NCBI GenBank assembly: GCA_964617105.1
Contig: CAZTWC010000173.1
Location: 1 to 5,219 of the forward strand
Source of the DNA: CAZTWC01 sp964617105 [NCBI: uncultured Myxococcia bacterium]
Lineage (GTDB): Bacteria > CAZTWC01
Direction: 5' to 3'
DNA length: 5,219 nucleotides
This document shows positions 1 through 5,219 of the stretch, piece by piece (the stretch's first letter is position 1; every line of letters starts with the position of its first letter). The translations under genes were made by a program, and so were the position numbers. The notes beneath the pieces were generated by a model. The model did not search any database. It saw only the letters and a list, made by a program, of their open reading frames with translations, and was not told where the DNA came from.

Positions 1-1
1 A

Positions 2-1045
2 AGTTATCAATTCTCATCCTCTGACAAGAAAATCAAACCCAAAAATGTTAAAGCCAGGGGAAAAATGCCGGGTACGGCAGTTAAACCTAAAGTAAAGGTT
101 CCACCCTCTCCGGGTGAAATTATGGGAATAGTGATGGCTGCCAAAGATAATAAACCGGCAAAGGGCGCTACGGTAACTCCCATGGGGTATAAGGGACGGA
201 CAGTACAGGTTAACCAGAAAGGATACTTTTCTCTTCCCCATTTAAAGTCTGGAAAAATCACTCTGAAATTTGATGGGCATTCCTATCTTCCCACCAAGAT
301 CTTCCGCCAGGTTAAACCAGGTAAAAAGAGCCATATTACAGTTGAATTGGCGTTAAAAAAACCGGTCCCCGGAGAGATCCATTTACTGGCTGAGAATGAC
401 AAAGGAAAAAAACTAACCGGTAAAGTAACTATAAAATGGCTCCAAAAAACGAGTAAAACCGATAAAAAGCCCCCCCTAAGTTTTAGTTTCAAAGGAGAGT
501 TGACTCTCAAATTACAGCCTGGTGAATACCAATTGATCCTGATCCCGGAGAAGTATCCGCCCTGGCAGCAAATATTTTCCTTAAAGGCTGGTGAAAAAAG
601 CCGTTTTATTTTTAAATACAGCCTGAAAACCGAAAAGAAAATTGTTACCAAAACAGTAAAAATCGATATTAAGAAATCAAAAATCGAATTATCGGGGAAA
701 ATCCATTTTTTAACCGGTTTAGACACTATAATGCCCGACTCCAAGTCTATCCTGGATGACCTGGCAAAAACCTTACACGAACATCCGGAAATCCTCAAAA
801 TAAGAGTTGATGGTCACACCGACAACCGGGGGAAACGAAAATTTAACCTTAAATTATCTAAAAAAAGGGCTACGGCGGTTAAAAATTATCTGGCTAAAAA
901 GGGGATTGTTATCTCCAGGCTGGACAGCAAAGGTTATGGACCAGATTTTCCAGTGGCCAGTAATGCCAGCAAAAATGGCCGGGAAAAAAACCGGAGGGTT
1001 GAATTTACTATTTTAAAGCTGAAACCCTCTGGTCTTGCTAAATAA
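2..1045 (+). CDS. OmpA-family peptidoglycan-binding protein with N-terminal beta-sandwich repeats (5' partial)
   Basis: This is probably an exported envelope protein that anchors to peptidoglycan. The frame is open from base 2 with no stop, so the ATG at 65 is unlikely to be the real start and the N-terminus, including any signal peptide, is missing. Residue numbers count from base 2. Residues ~36-117 resemble a carboxypeptidase-regulatory-like domain (GIVMAAKDNKPAKGATV, then QKGYFSLPHLKSG). Residues ~123-209 look PEGA-like (QPGEYQLILIPEKYPPWQQ, then LKAGEKSRF). Residues ~230-338 are an OmpA C-terminal domain with GHTDNRG, LSKKRA and NRRVEF. The Asp of HTDN (~274) and the Arg of SKKRA (~289) match the pair known in this family to hold diaminopimelate of peptidoglycan. 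The protein is strikingly lysine-rich. The OmpA domain is certain; the two N-terminal domain names are inferred from pattern. It ends TAA, 24 bases before the next gene. Confidence 0.9.
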   Translation, partial: SYQFSSSDKKIKPKNVKARGKMPGTAVKPKVKVPPSPGEIMGIVMAAKDNKPAKGATVTPMGYKGRTVQVNQKGYFSLPHLKSGKITLKFDGHSYLPTKIFRQVKPGKKSHITVELALKKPVPGEIHLLAENDKGKKLTGKVTIKWLQKTSKTDKKPPLSFSFKGELTLKLQPGEYQLILIPEKYPPWQQIFSLKAGEKSRFIFKYSLKTEKKIVTKTVKIDIKKSKIELSGKIHFLTGLDTIMPDSKSILDDLAKTLHEHPEILKIRVDGHTDNRGKRKFNLKLSKKRATAVKNYLAKKGIVISRLDSKGYGPDFPVASNASKNGREKNRRVEFTILKLKPSGLAK

Positions 1046-1063
1046 TTCTGCTTGTATTATACT
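1035..1063 (+). promoter_or_regulatory. Predicted sigma70-type promoter for the zinc-ribbon/YIP1 gene
   Basis: A -35-like TTGCTA (1035-1040, 4 of 6 consensus bases) and a -10-like TATACT (1058-1063, 5 of 6) are separated by exactly 17 bases. The -35 lies in the last codons of the OmpA-family gene. The usual 6-7-base discriminator would place transcription start at or next to A1070, the A of the ATG of the next gene. An overlapping alternative -10, TATTAT (1055-1060), would move the start only about 3 bases upstream. This is read from sequence only, and AT-rich DNA yields such matches by chance. Confidence 0.45.
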
Positions 1064-1069
1064 TTTTAA

Positions 1070-1909
1070 ATGCTAATACGATGTCCAAAATGCCAAAAAG
1101 TATTCATCCAAGAGGTGAATGACGATGATCAAACCGCAGATTGCCCCCAGTGCAATTTCTCGGTGCCATTTAAAAGTGATGAGCCCAAACCGGTTGAAGT
1201 CACCGAAACGGATATAGATGAAAAACGAAAAAAAATATCCGCCTATAAAAAAGTATTCCACCAACTGCGCAAAGAAGCGATTCGACCGCTATGGGAAGTA
1301 AAGGACCGGTACGGAATATTGACCCGGTTTGTAAATACCTGGAAGCAAGTGGTTACCTCACCCAACCAGTTTTTCTACCACCTGCCCTCCGATGAAAGCA
1401 AAGGAGTACTATCCTTTGGAGTTATTTTACTCTGCCTGGTGTGTGTCTTCTACGGGATAATTAGTATTGTCACCATGCCTCCCTTTGAAGAGTTTGCCCG
1501 ACAAGTGGGCCAGATCAAACCAGATATGCTTAATTATCCCTGGTTTAACCAGGATTTTTTTCGCACCATTTATCTTTACCAGATTCTCCTCTCTCCAATC
1601 ATATCCTTTGTGGCCATCTATATTTTTGCCGGTCTTTATCATATTGGCCTAATGATGCTTAACGCCAACCACCGGGGGTACAACGGCACTTTCCGGGTAA
1701 CGGTTTACGGTTTTGCCCCCATATTGCTGGTTTGCCTCCCCAGTTGCCTGGGATCTATTGGACTTGTCTGGGCAATTTCTTTGCATATAATCGGTATTTC
1801 CCGCTTCCACCGTTTACAGCCAGCGGTGGCACTTTTGGCAGTTTTGGTGCCATTGCTCTCACTTTTTTGCTTTCTCAGTTCATTTATGGGAAGCATCCTT
1901 AAATTATAG
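1070..1909 (+). CDS. Zinc-ribbon YIP1-family integral membrane protein
   Basis: This is a 279-residue inner-membrane protein of unknown biochemical role. Residues 1-34 form a small zinc ribbon of the MJ0042 style, with CxxC (Cys5, Cys8) and CxxC (Cys25, Cys28) 16 residues apart. A charged, probably cytoplasmic linker (~35-85) follows. From ~90 the sequence fits the bacterial YIP1 domain: a TSPNQFFYHLP entry motif, then hydrophobic segments at ~114-136, 168-195, 212-226, 228-245 and 251-275. The fourth segment is preceded by the typical GTFRVTVYGFAPILL stretch and followed by HIIGISRFHRL. Bacterial YIP1 proteins are common, but none has a firmly assigned activity that I can invoke; the eukaryotic relatives act in vesicle traffic. 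ATG 1070 is the only sensible start because the ribbon begins at codon 5, yet no Shine-Dalgarno sequence precedes it. Stop TAG 1907-1909 overlaps the next ribosome binding site. Confidence 0.85.
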   Translation: MLIRCPKCQKVFIQEVNDDDQTADCPQCNFSVPFKSDEPKPVEVTETDIDEKRKKISAYKKVFHQLRKEAIRPLWEVKDRYGILTRFVNTWKQVVTSPNQFFYHLPSDESKGVLSFGVILLCLVCVFYGIISIVTMPPFEEFARQVGQIKPDMLNYPWFNQDFFRTIYLYQILLSPIISFVAIYIFAGLYHIGLMMLNANHRGYNGTFRVTVYGFAPILLVCLPSCLGSIGLVWAISLHIIGISRFHRLQPAVALLAVLVPLLSLFCFLSSFMGSILKL

Positions 1910-1914
1910 GAGGT
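1908..1914 (+). promoter_or_regulatory. Ribosome binding site overlapping the upstream stop codon
   Basis: AGGAGGT is a full-strength Shine-Dalgarno match that shares bases with the TAG stop at 1907-1909. It stands 11 bases before the ATG at 1926, longer than the usual 5-9. An ATG at 1916, two bases after GGAGG plus three, opens only an 8-codon frame ending at 1942. A second weaker site, GAAGG (1918-1922), lies 3 bases before ATG 1926. An in-frame TGA at 1917-1919 rules out any start further upstream for the GAF gene. Confidence 0.7.
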
Positions 1915-1925
1915 TATGAAGGCAG

Positions 1926-2891
1926 ATGGAAAAAGAATTTGAACAGATTTTGAGCCAGGCTTACAGCCTGCAAAATCTTCTGAAACCTTTGCTGAATTTT
2001 ACTGTTCACCAGGTTAAGGCCAAAGAGAGTTCTATCTTTATTATTGATAATGAGGAGGGAATTTTAGAAATTTTTATCTCCTCTCCCCAAAAGGGATTCA
2101 GAGATTTCAGCATCCCCTTTGACCAGCCTTTGACGCCCACGGACGAAAGGGAGGAAGTAAAGAAGGATTCAGTTTCTTTGGAAAAAAGGGAAAAAATTGA
2201 AAGCGAAGAGCAGGATAATACTTCCCTTAGCCTGCCTTTAAAAGTTGATGAAACTGTAATTGGTATGCTGCACCTGAAAAAAGATACCCACCGCCAATTT
2301 AGCCAGCAGGATATGGATTTGTTGGGGCGGCATCTTATGGAGGTGGCTAATACCCTGGAAAAAACCCGTCAAAACGAGATAGAGGCCCGGCGGGTATCAA
2401 TGCTTTTTGAACAGATATCATCTTTTTCCACCCTGGCCAAACTTTTGCAAAAAAAATGGGATTTACCAACAGTTTTAGAGCATCTTTTAAGTTCATTAAA
2501 TACCGTAATGCAGTCGGATCTATCCTATATCGCCTTGCCCAACAAAAAAGGTCAATTAGAGATGTACGCTTCCTTTGGTATGGAATCGAAAGATCAATTC
2601 TCTATGTTCCCCTATTCTCTGGAATCTCAATTAGCGCAAAAATGCTACACCCAGGGGCAAATGTTGATTGTAAATAGTGAGAATGAGCCCTCGGGTCAGA
2701 TGTTAAATCGGGATCTGGAAAACACGCCCCTAATCTACATGCCGCTGGAGTTTAACCATAATATAATCGGAGTTATGGCGGTTTTGGAAAAAAGAAAGGG
2801 GCTGTTCAACACGAACTGGTTTTATAATTTTATGGAGTCCATAGCACCTATGGCGGCAATGTTTATTTGTTTCAACCGCAACTCCGAATAG
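1926..2891 (+). CDS. Tandem GAF-domain protein without output domain
   Basis: This is a 321-residue soluble protein, presumably cytoplasmic, with no signal peptide or membrane segment. GAF domain 1 spans ~8-146: SSIFIIDNEEGILEIF forms early strands, and SLPLKVDETVIGMLHLKK followed by FSQQDMDLLGRHLMEVAN is the classic GAF ending. Within it, ~70-98 is a very acidic and basic insert. A helix at ~141-162 links to GAF domain 2 (~163-318), with SDLSYIALPNKKGQLEMYASFG, then PLIYMPLEFNHNIIGVMAVLEK and a final helix. GAF domains bind cyclic nucleotides, other small molecules or protein partners. I see no NKFDE-type motif that would support cyclic-nucleotide binding, nor a kinase, GGDEF, EAL, HD-GYP or DNA-binding domain. 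It is therefore probably a sensor or adaptor acting through a partner. The next gene's ribosome binding site starts on the last base of its TAG. Confidence 0.85.
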   Translation: MEKEFEQILSQAYSLQNLLKPLLNFTVHQVKAKESSIFIIDNEEGILEIFISSPQKGFRDFSIPFDQPLTPTDEREEVKKDSVSLEKREKIESEEQDNTSLSLPLKVDETVIGMLHLKKDTHRQFSQQDMDLLGRHLMEVANTLEKTRQNEIEARRVSMLFEQISSFSTLAKLLQKKWDLPTVLEHLLSSLNTVMQSDLSYIALPNKKGQLEMYASFGMESKDQFSMFPYSLESQLAQKCYTQGQMLIVNSENEPSGQMLNRDLENTPLIYMPLEFNHNIIGVMAVLEKRKGLFNTNWFYNFMESIAPMAAMFICFNRNSE

Positions 2892-2898
2892 AGGTGAT
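2891..2898 (+). promoter_or_regulatory. Ribosome binding site that fixes the lipoprotein start at 2903
   Basis: GAGGTGAT is a strong anti-Shine-Dalgarno match lying 4 bases before ATG 2903 (8 from the GAGG core). Its first base is the last base of the GAF gene's TAG stop. It argues for ATG 2903 against the in-frame ATG at 2867, which lies inside the GAF gene, has no such site, and would put 12 residues ahead of a proper signal peptide. Confidence 0.8.
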
Positions 2899-2902
2899 AC
2901 TT

Positions 2903-4306
2903 ATGAAACCTAAACTTTTTTTGATGTTAATACCCCTGTTAATCATAATTCTATCCTGTATAAACCTTGGTTGCGAAACCGAAGAAGATATCAGCGCCAG
3001 GAAACCTGGCATCACAATTAATCCTGAGAGTGTGGACTTTGGCGATGTTCCTACCGGAGTAATCAGGGAAAAAAAGGTCGAGATATCCAATACCGGCATC
3101 TCGATATTAAGAGATATCCAACTTCTGCAGGATCCACAGGAGAAGAACGACAATTTTTCCCTGGATATCAACTCCCTGGCTCAAGTGGCTCCCACGGTGA
3201 AGAAAACTTTTATAATTAGTTACCACCCCAAGGAGGAGAAGGAGGAAAAAACCTCTATCCTGGTCCGTAGTAATGATACTAATCGCCCTGAAGTCAAGAT
3301 AGAGGTGCGCGGGAAAGGGGTTAAACCGGCTCTTACCATCACTCCCAATCCAGTAGATTTTGGCAAGGTAACTATTGGTGAAAGCAAATCAGTTGGAATA
3401 TCGGTGGAAAATACCGGTAATTTCGCCGTCACCCTGAAAGATCTGCGCTTTGTCAAACAGATGGATGACATTGCCATTATCCGTGGAGATGACCTCAAAG
3501 GTTATACCCTGGAGATGGGCGAACGGGAGTCGATTATCTTTGAATATAGTCCTGACCAGGGTGAAGAGGACACCAACACCTTTGAAATCGAAACCGATAT
3601 TGTGGGGGATTCCATTTTCAAAGTTCTATTAAAAGGGGTGGGCGTGGCGCCTAAAATAGAAATAGATCCGGCCCGGCTGGAGTTCAAAGCCACCAAGGTG
3701 GGCCAGGTGATTGAGAAAAAATTTCGTATTACTAATAGTGGTAACTCCCAATTAGAAGTAGATGCCATTAAATTTATCGGCAGCGGAAACCAGCAGGAGT
3801 TTTTCCTGGATATCCCTACCCTTCCTATCCCCATTGCGGCTGGAAAATCATCAGAGATAAAAGTTAGTTACAAGCCCCTGGACCATATCCCCGACCAGGC
3901 AGATCTAGATGTAAATAGCAACGATCCCTTAAGAAGAACCAGCATGGTACGACTTATCGGCGATATACCTCATCCAAGAATCGAGTTGGATACCAACCGG
4001 GCTGACGTTGAATTGCGAGGAGTGCTGACCGATACTGATATCGAAATTGATATTACCAATGCTGGTAATGCCACTTTGAAAGTGGAGAAGGTGGAATTTG
4101 TTCAACCCAACTCCACCAAGGCCTGCCTGGGATTTTCACTGGTTTCCCCTACCCTGCCCAAAGAGGTTGAAGCCCAAAAAACCGAAACATTTACCATCCA
4201 TTTTACCGGCGAGAACAAAGGAGACTACGACTGTGAGGTAAAATTTCACAGCAATGATCCAGTAACTCCAGAGGTAAAAGTTACTATCAATTTGAAGAGG
4301 ACCTGA
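2903..4306 (+). CDS. Lipoprotein with four ASH-like (choice-of-anchor D) immunoglobulin-fold repeats
   Basis: This 467-residue protein is probably lipid-anchored in the cell envelope. MKPK is followed by a hydrophobic run (5-18) and ILSC at 16-19, a fair lipobox with Cys19. NLGC at 21-24 is a less typical alternative. Four repeats of ~105-110 residues follow, at ~35-140, 141-247, 248-355 and 356-467. Each starts with a VDFG-like strand (VDFGDVPTG 44-52, VDFGKVTIG 151-159, LEFKATKVG 259-267, a divergent VELRGVLTD 369-377). Each then has an N-x-G turn (NTG, NTG, NSG, NAG). Repeats 1, 3 and 4 end with a SND motif (SNDTNRPEVK, SNDPLRRTS, SNDPVTPEVK) that repeat 2 has lost. This is the ASH/HYDIN-type or choice-of-anchor D pattern, found in adhesive and scaffold proteins; no specific partner can be read off. 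Cys408 and Cys444 are the only cysteines of the mature repeats. Neither lipobox is followed by Asp, so an outer-membrane location is plausible. Confidence 0.88.
   Translation: MKPKLFLMLIPLLIIILSCINLGCETEEDISARKPGITINPESVDFGDVPTGVIREKKVEISNTGISILRDIQLLQDPQEKNDNFSLDINSLAQVAPTVKKTFIISYHPKEEKEEKTSILVRSNDTNRPEVKIEVRGKGVKPALTITPNPVDFGKVTIGESKSVGISVENTGNFAVTLKDLRFVKQMDDIAIIRGDDLKGYTLEMGERESIIFEYSPDQGEEDTNTFEIETDIVGDSIFKVLLKGVGVAPKIEIDPARLEFKATKVGQVIEKKFRITNSGNSQLEVDAIKFIGSGNQQEFFLDIPTLPIPIAAGKSSEIKVSYKPLDHIPDQADLDVNSNDPLRRTSMVRLIGDIPHPRIELDTNRADVELRGVLTDTDIEIDITNAGNATLKVEKVEFVQPNSTKACLGFSLVSPTLPKEVEAQKTETFTIHFTGENKGDYDCEVKFHSNDPVTPEVKVTINLKRT
4294..4300 (+). promoter_or_regulatory. Ribosome binding site of the PilZ gene, inside the lipoprotein gene
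   Basis: GAAGAGG lies 7 bases before ATG 4308 and is within the last codons of the lipoprotein gene. The lipoprotein stop (TGA 4304-4306) and the ATG are separated by one base, so translation of the two genes is probably coupled. Confidence 0.65.
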
Positions 4307-4307
4307 T

Positions 4308-4787
4308 ATGGAAAATATATTTACTGAACCCCGAGATTCCCGGCGTCTGGAAGTAAAATTTCCATTGTCCTTCTCCTTTTTATCAGAAGATAGTCAGGAA
4401 AGAGAATATATAGCCAATACTACTGATTTCAGTGCTACTGGACTTGGATTAACCATGGATCATAGCCAAAAATCTGCCTTTCTACGAATATCTGAGGGTG
4501 ATACACATCTCTCTTTGAATTTGATGAACCAGCAGGAGCAAAAAGAATCTATTAAATTCAAAGGCCGGGTGGTATGGCAACAGACCATCATCAGGGAGGA
4601 GAGCGATCCCCGCAACTTGATGTATATCGATGTTGGTATCAGTGTGGTTAAAAATGTAACCTACCTGCTGGGAATTGAGATTGTAGAAATTGAGCCGGAA
4701 GTTAAAGAAAAACTCTATCAGCGGATAAGTGCAGAGATCAAAATGTCGTCGCTTAAAAAACCAATAACCGGCGCGGAGAAACAGTGA
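4308..4787 (+). CDS. PilZ-domain protein, predicted c-di-GMP receptor
   Basis: This is a 159-residue cytoplasmic protein made almost entirely of one PilZ domain. Arg9 and Arg13 form the RxxxR switch motif in an N-terminal arm (EPRDSRRLEVKFPL). Asp40, Ser42 and Gly45 form DxSxxG (TTDFSATGLGL). These are the two motifs known to hold c-di-GMP, and both are complete, so binding is a strong prediction. The rest fits the six-stranded barrel: FKGRVVWQQ at 84-92 and the closing strand YLLGIEIVEI at 119-128. A charged helix follows (~129-150). No output domain is attached, so the protein presumably signals through a partner or by its own conformational change. It is probably translationally coupled to the lipoprotein gene and is the last gene of the plus-strand unit. 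No GGDEF or EAL protein is visible nearby. The TGA stop directly abuts the convergent permease gene. Confidence 0.92.
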   Translation: MENIFTEPRDSRRLEVKFPLSFSFLSEDSQEREYIANTTDFSATGLGLTMDHSQKSAFLRISEGDTHLSLNLMNQQEQKESIKFKGRVVWQQTIIREESDPRNLMYIDVGISVVKNVTYLLGIEIVEIEPEVKEKLYQRISAEIKMSSLKKPITGAEKQ

Positions 4788-5219
4788 CTACCGCCCCTTA
4801 TTGGAAAATCGATTTGCTCTATTCCATTTCTGCCGGTTTATCCGAGTGAGGCTGGTCCGAGTGGCAAGATTTACCCCGGATTGGCAACAACAGGATTTCT
4901 CCTTGGGGGCAAAAATCCTGGCGATGAGTTTCTCTTTAATAATGAAATAGAACAATAGAGCCAATAATACCAGGCCAGATAAAATCTTCAAAACCGATAA
5001 TTCTTGCCAATGGGGAGAATGGGCATTGAGAGAGATTATTAAATCGGCCGGTAAAATAATATCCGCCATTGTCCCAAACCCTAACGCACCAGCGAATATC
5101 AACAACAGGTAAACCCAAAGCGCTTTAACGCCCAGGATACTTTTAACCGTGGTAATAGCCACAGTATTGGTGGCCGGTCCAGCTATCAAGAAAGCCAAGG
5201 CGGCGCCCGGAGAAAAGCC
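4788..5219 (-). CDS. Predicted heavy-metal efflux permease, SO_0444/DUF318-like (5' partial)
   Basis: This is the C-terminal 143 residues of a multi-pass inner-membrane permease. The frame is open through the right edge, so the TTG at 5198 is not its start and most of the protein lies outside. The visible part begins GFSPGAALAFLIAGPATNT. The SPGAALAFL-GPATN signature is typical of the predicted permease family (DUF318/ArsP-like), in particular the SO_0444 Cu/Zn efflux branch. Further hydrophobic segments lie at ~31-57 and ~76-95, split by a short loop with His67 and His70 (HSPH). After the last segment comes KEKSCCCQSG with three consecutive cysteines (110-112), a possible metal-binding site. 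A strongly basic tail of ~30 residues follows. Family membership is moderately sure; the metal is inferred. It is transcribed against the other genes and is probably not part of their function. Confidence 0.78.
   Translation of the reverse strand, partial: GFSPGAALAFLIAGPATNTVAITTVKSILGVKALWVYLLLIFAGALGFGTMADIILPADLIISLNAHSPHWQELSVLKILSGLVLLALLFYFIIKEKLIARIFAPKEKSCCCQSGVNLATRTSLTRINRQKWNRANRFSNKGR

Noticed and set aside
65-67. ATG at 65 as the true start of the OmpA-family gene, with AGGGG just upstream
   Set aside because: The same frame stays open to the left edge, the purine run is only four bases from the ATG, and no signal peptide follows it, although the protein should be exported.
470-476. 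C7 run in the OmpA-family gene as a phase-variation tract
   Set aside because: It is short and encodes part of an ordinary linker. One genome copy gives no sign of length variation, and the domain downstream is intact in frame.
283-798. Minus-strand open frames opposite the plus-strand genes
   Set aside because: They lie opposite genes with recognisable domains, lack ribosome binding sites and resemble no protein family.
2449-2677. A8 run in the GAF gene as a frameshift site into a 73-codon frame
   Set aside because: The zero frame continues cleanly into a recognisable second GAF domain, while the alternative frame translates to nothing domain-like.
2867-2902. Longer lipoprotein starting at ATG 2867
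   Set aside because: It overlaps the GAF gene, lacks a ribosome binding site and puts 12 residues before a normal MKPK-type lipoprotein signal. ATG 2903 has GAGGTGAT at proper spacing.
3079-3121. Inverted repeat CGAGAT/ATCTCG and 11-base direct repeat GAGATATCCAA in the lipoprotein gene
   Set aside because: Both are short, lie inside a clear coding region, encode ordinary repeat residues and have no operator-like location.
3230-3249. Purine run with GGAGG-like repeats as an internal ribosome binding site
   Set aside because: It encodes a Lys/Glu stretch and no start codon lies at suitable distance with a plausible frame.
4770-4800. GC-rich imperfect hairpin around the PilZ stop as a terminator
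   Set aside because: The stem is short with a bulge and has no T-run after it. On the minus strand there is a T-run near 4756-4761 but no convincing stem before it.

Overview
The window looks like a stretch of chromosome from a Gram-negative bacterium of low-to-moderate GC. The evidence is an OmpA-type peptidoglycan-binding protein, a lipoprotein signal peptide, Shine-Dalgarno-led tightly packed genes and a PilZ (c-di-GMP) protein. The mix of a zinc-ribbon/YIP1 membrane protein, ASH-repeat lipoproteins and GAF-only proteins is reminiscent of Deltaproteobacteria-like lineages (Desulfobacterota, Myxococcota and relatives). This is an impression from protein style, not a taxonomic assignment. 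There are no RNA genes, mobile elements, CRISPR arrays or intergenic stretches above 300 bases; coding density is almost complete.

Layout. (1) 2-1045, plus strand: the 3' part of an exported OmpA-family protein. Its reading frame is open at the left edge, so the true start lies outside. It has a carboxypeptidase-regulatory-like beta domain, a PEGA-like beta domain and a C-terminal OmpA domain. (2) 1070-1909: an inner-membrane YIP1-family protein with an N-terminal four-cysteine zinc ribbon. It has no Shine-Dalgarno sequence, and a good sigma70-like promoter sits so close to its ATG that the mRNA may be leaderless. (3) 1926-2891: a cytoplasmic protein of two GAF domains with no output domain. 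(4) 2903-4306: a lipoprotein of four ASH-like immunoglobulin-fold repeats. (5) 4308-4787: a PilZ-domain protein with both c-di-GMP-binding motifs intact. (6) 4788-5219, minus strand: the C-terminal part of a predicted heavy-metal efflux permease (SO_0444/DUF318-like), cut by the right edge and abutting gene 5 tail to tail with no spacer.

Genes 2-5 look like one transcription unit. Spacings are 16, 11 and 1 bases, and at two junctions the stop codon touches or overlaps the next ribosome binding site. Gene 1 may belong to the same unit (24-base gap), but a promoter inside its 3' end suggests gene 2 onward can be expressed separately. Together they combine an envelope anchor, a multi-pass membrane protein, a small-ligand or protein sensor, a surface or periplasmic lipoprotein and a c-di-GMP receptor. 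A c-di-GMP-responsive envelope or surface module is a reasonable hypothesis. No enzyme or secretion ATPase is in view to prove it. The permease is probably unrelated.
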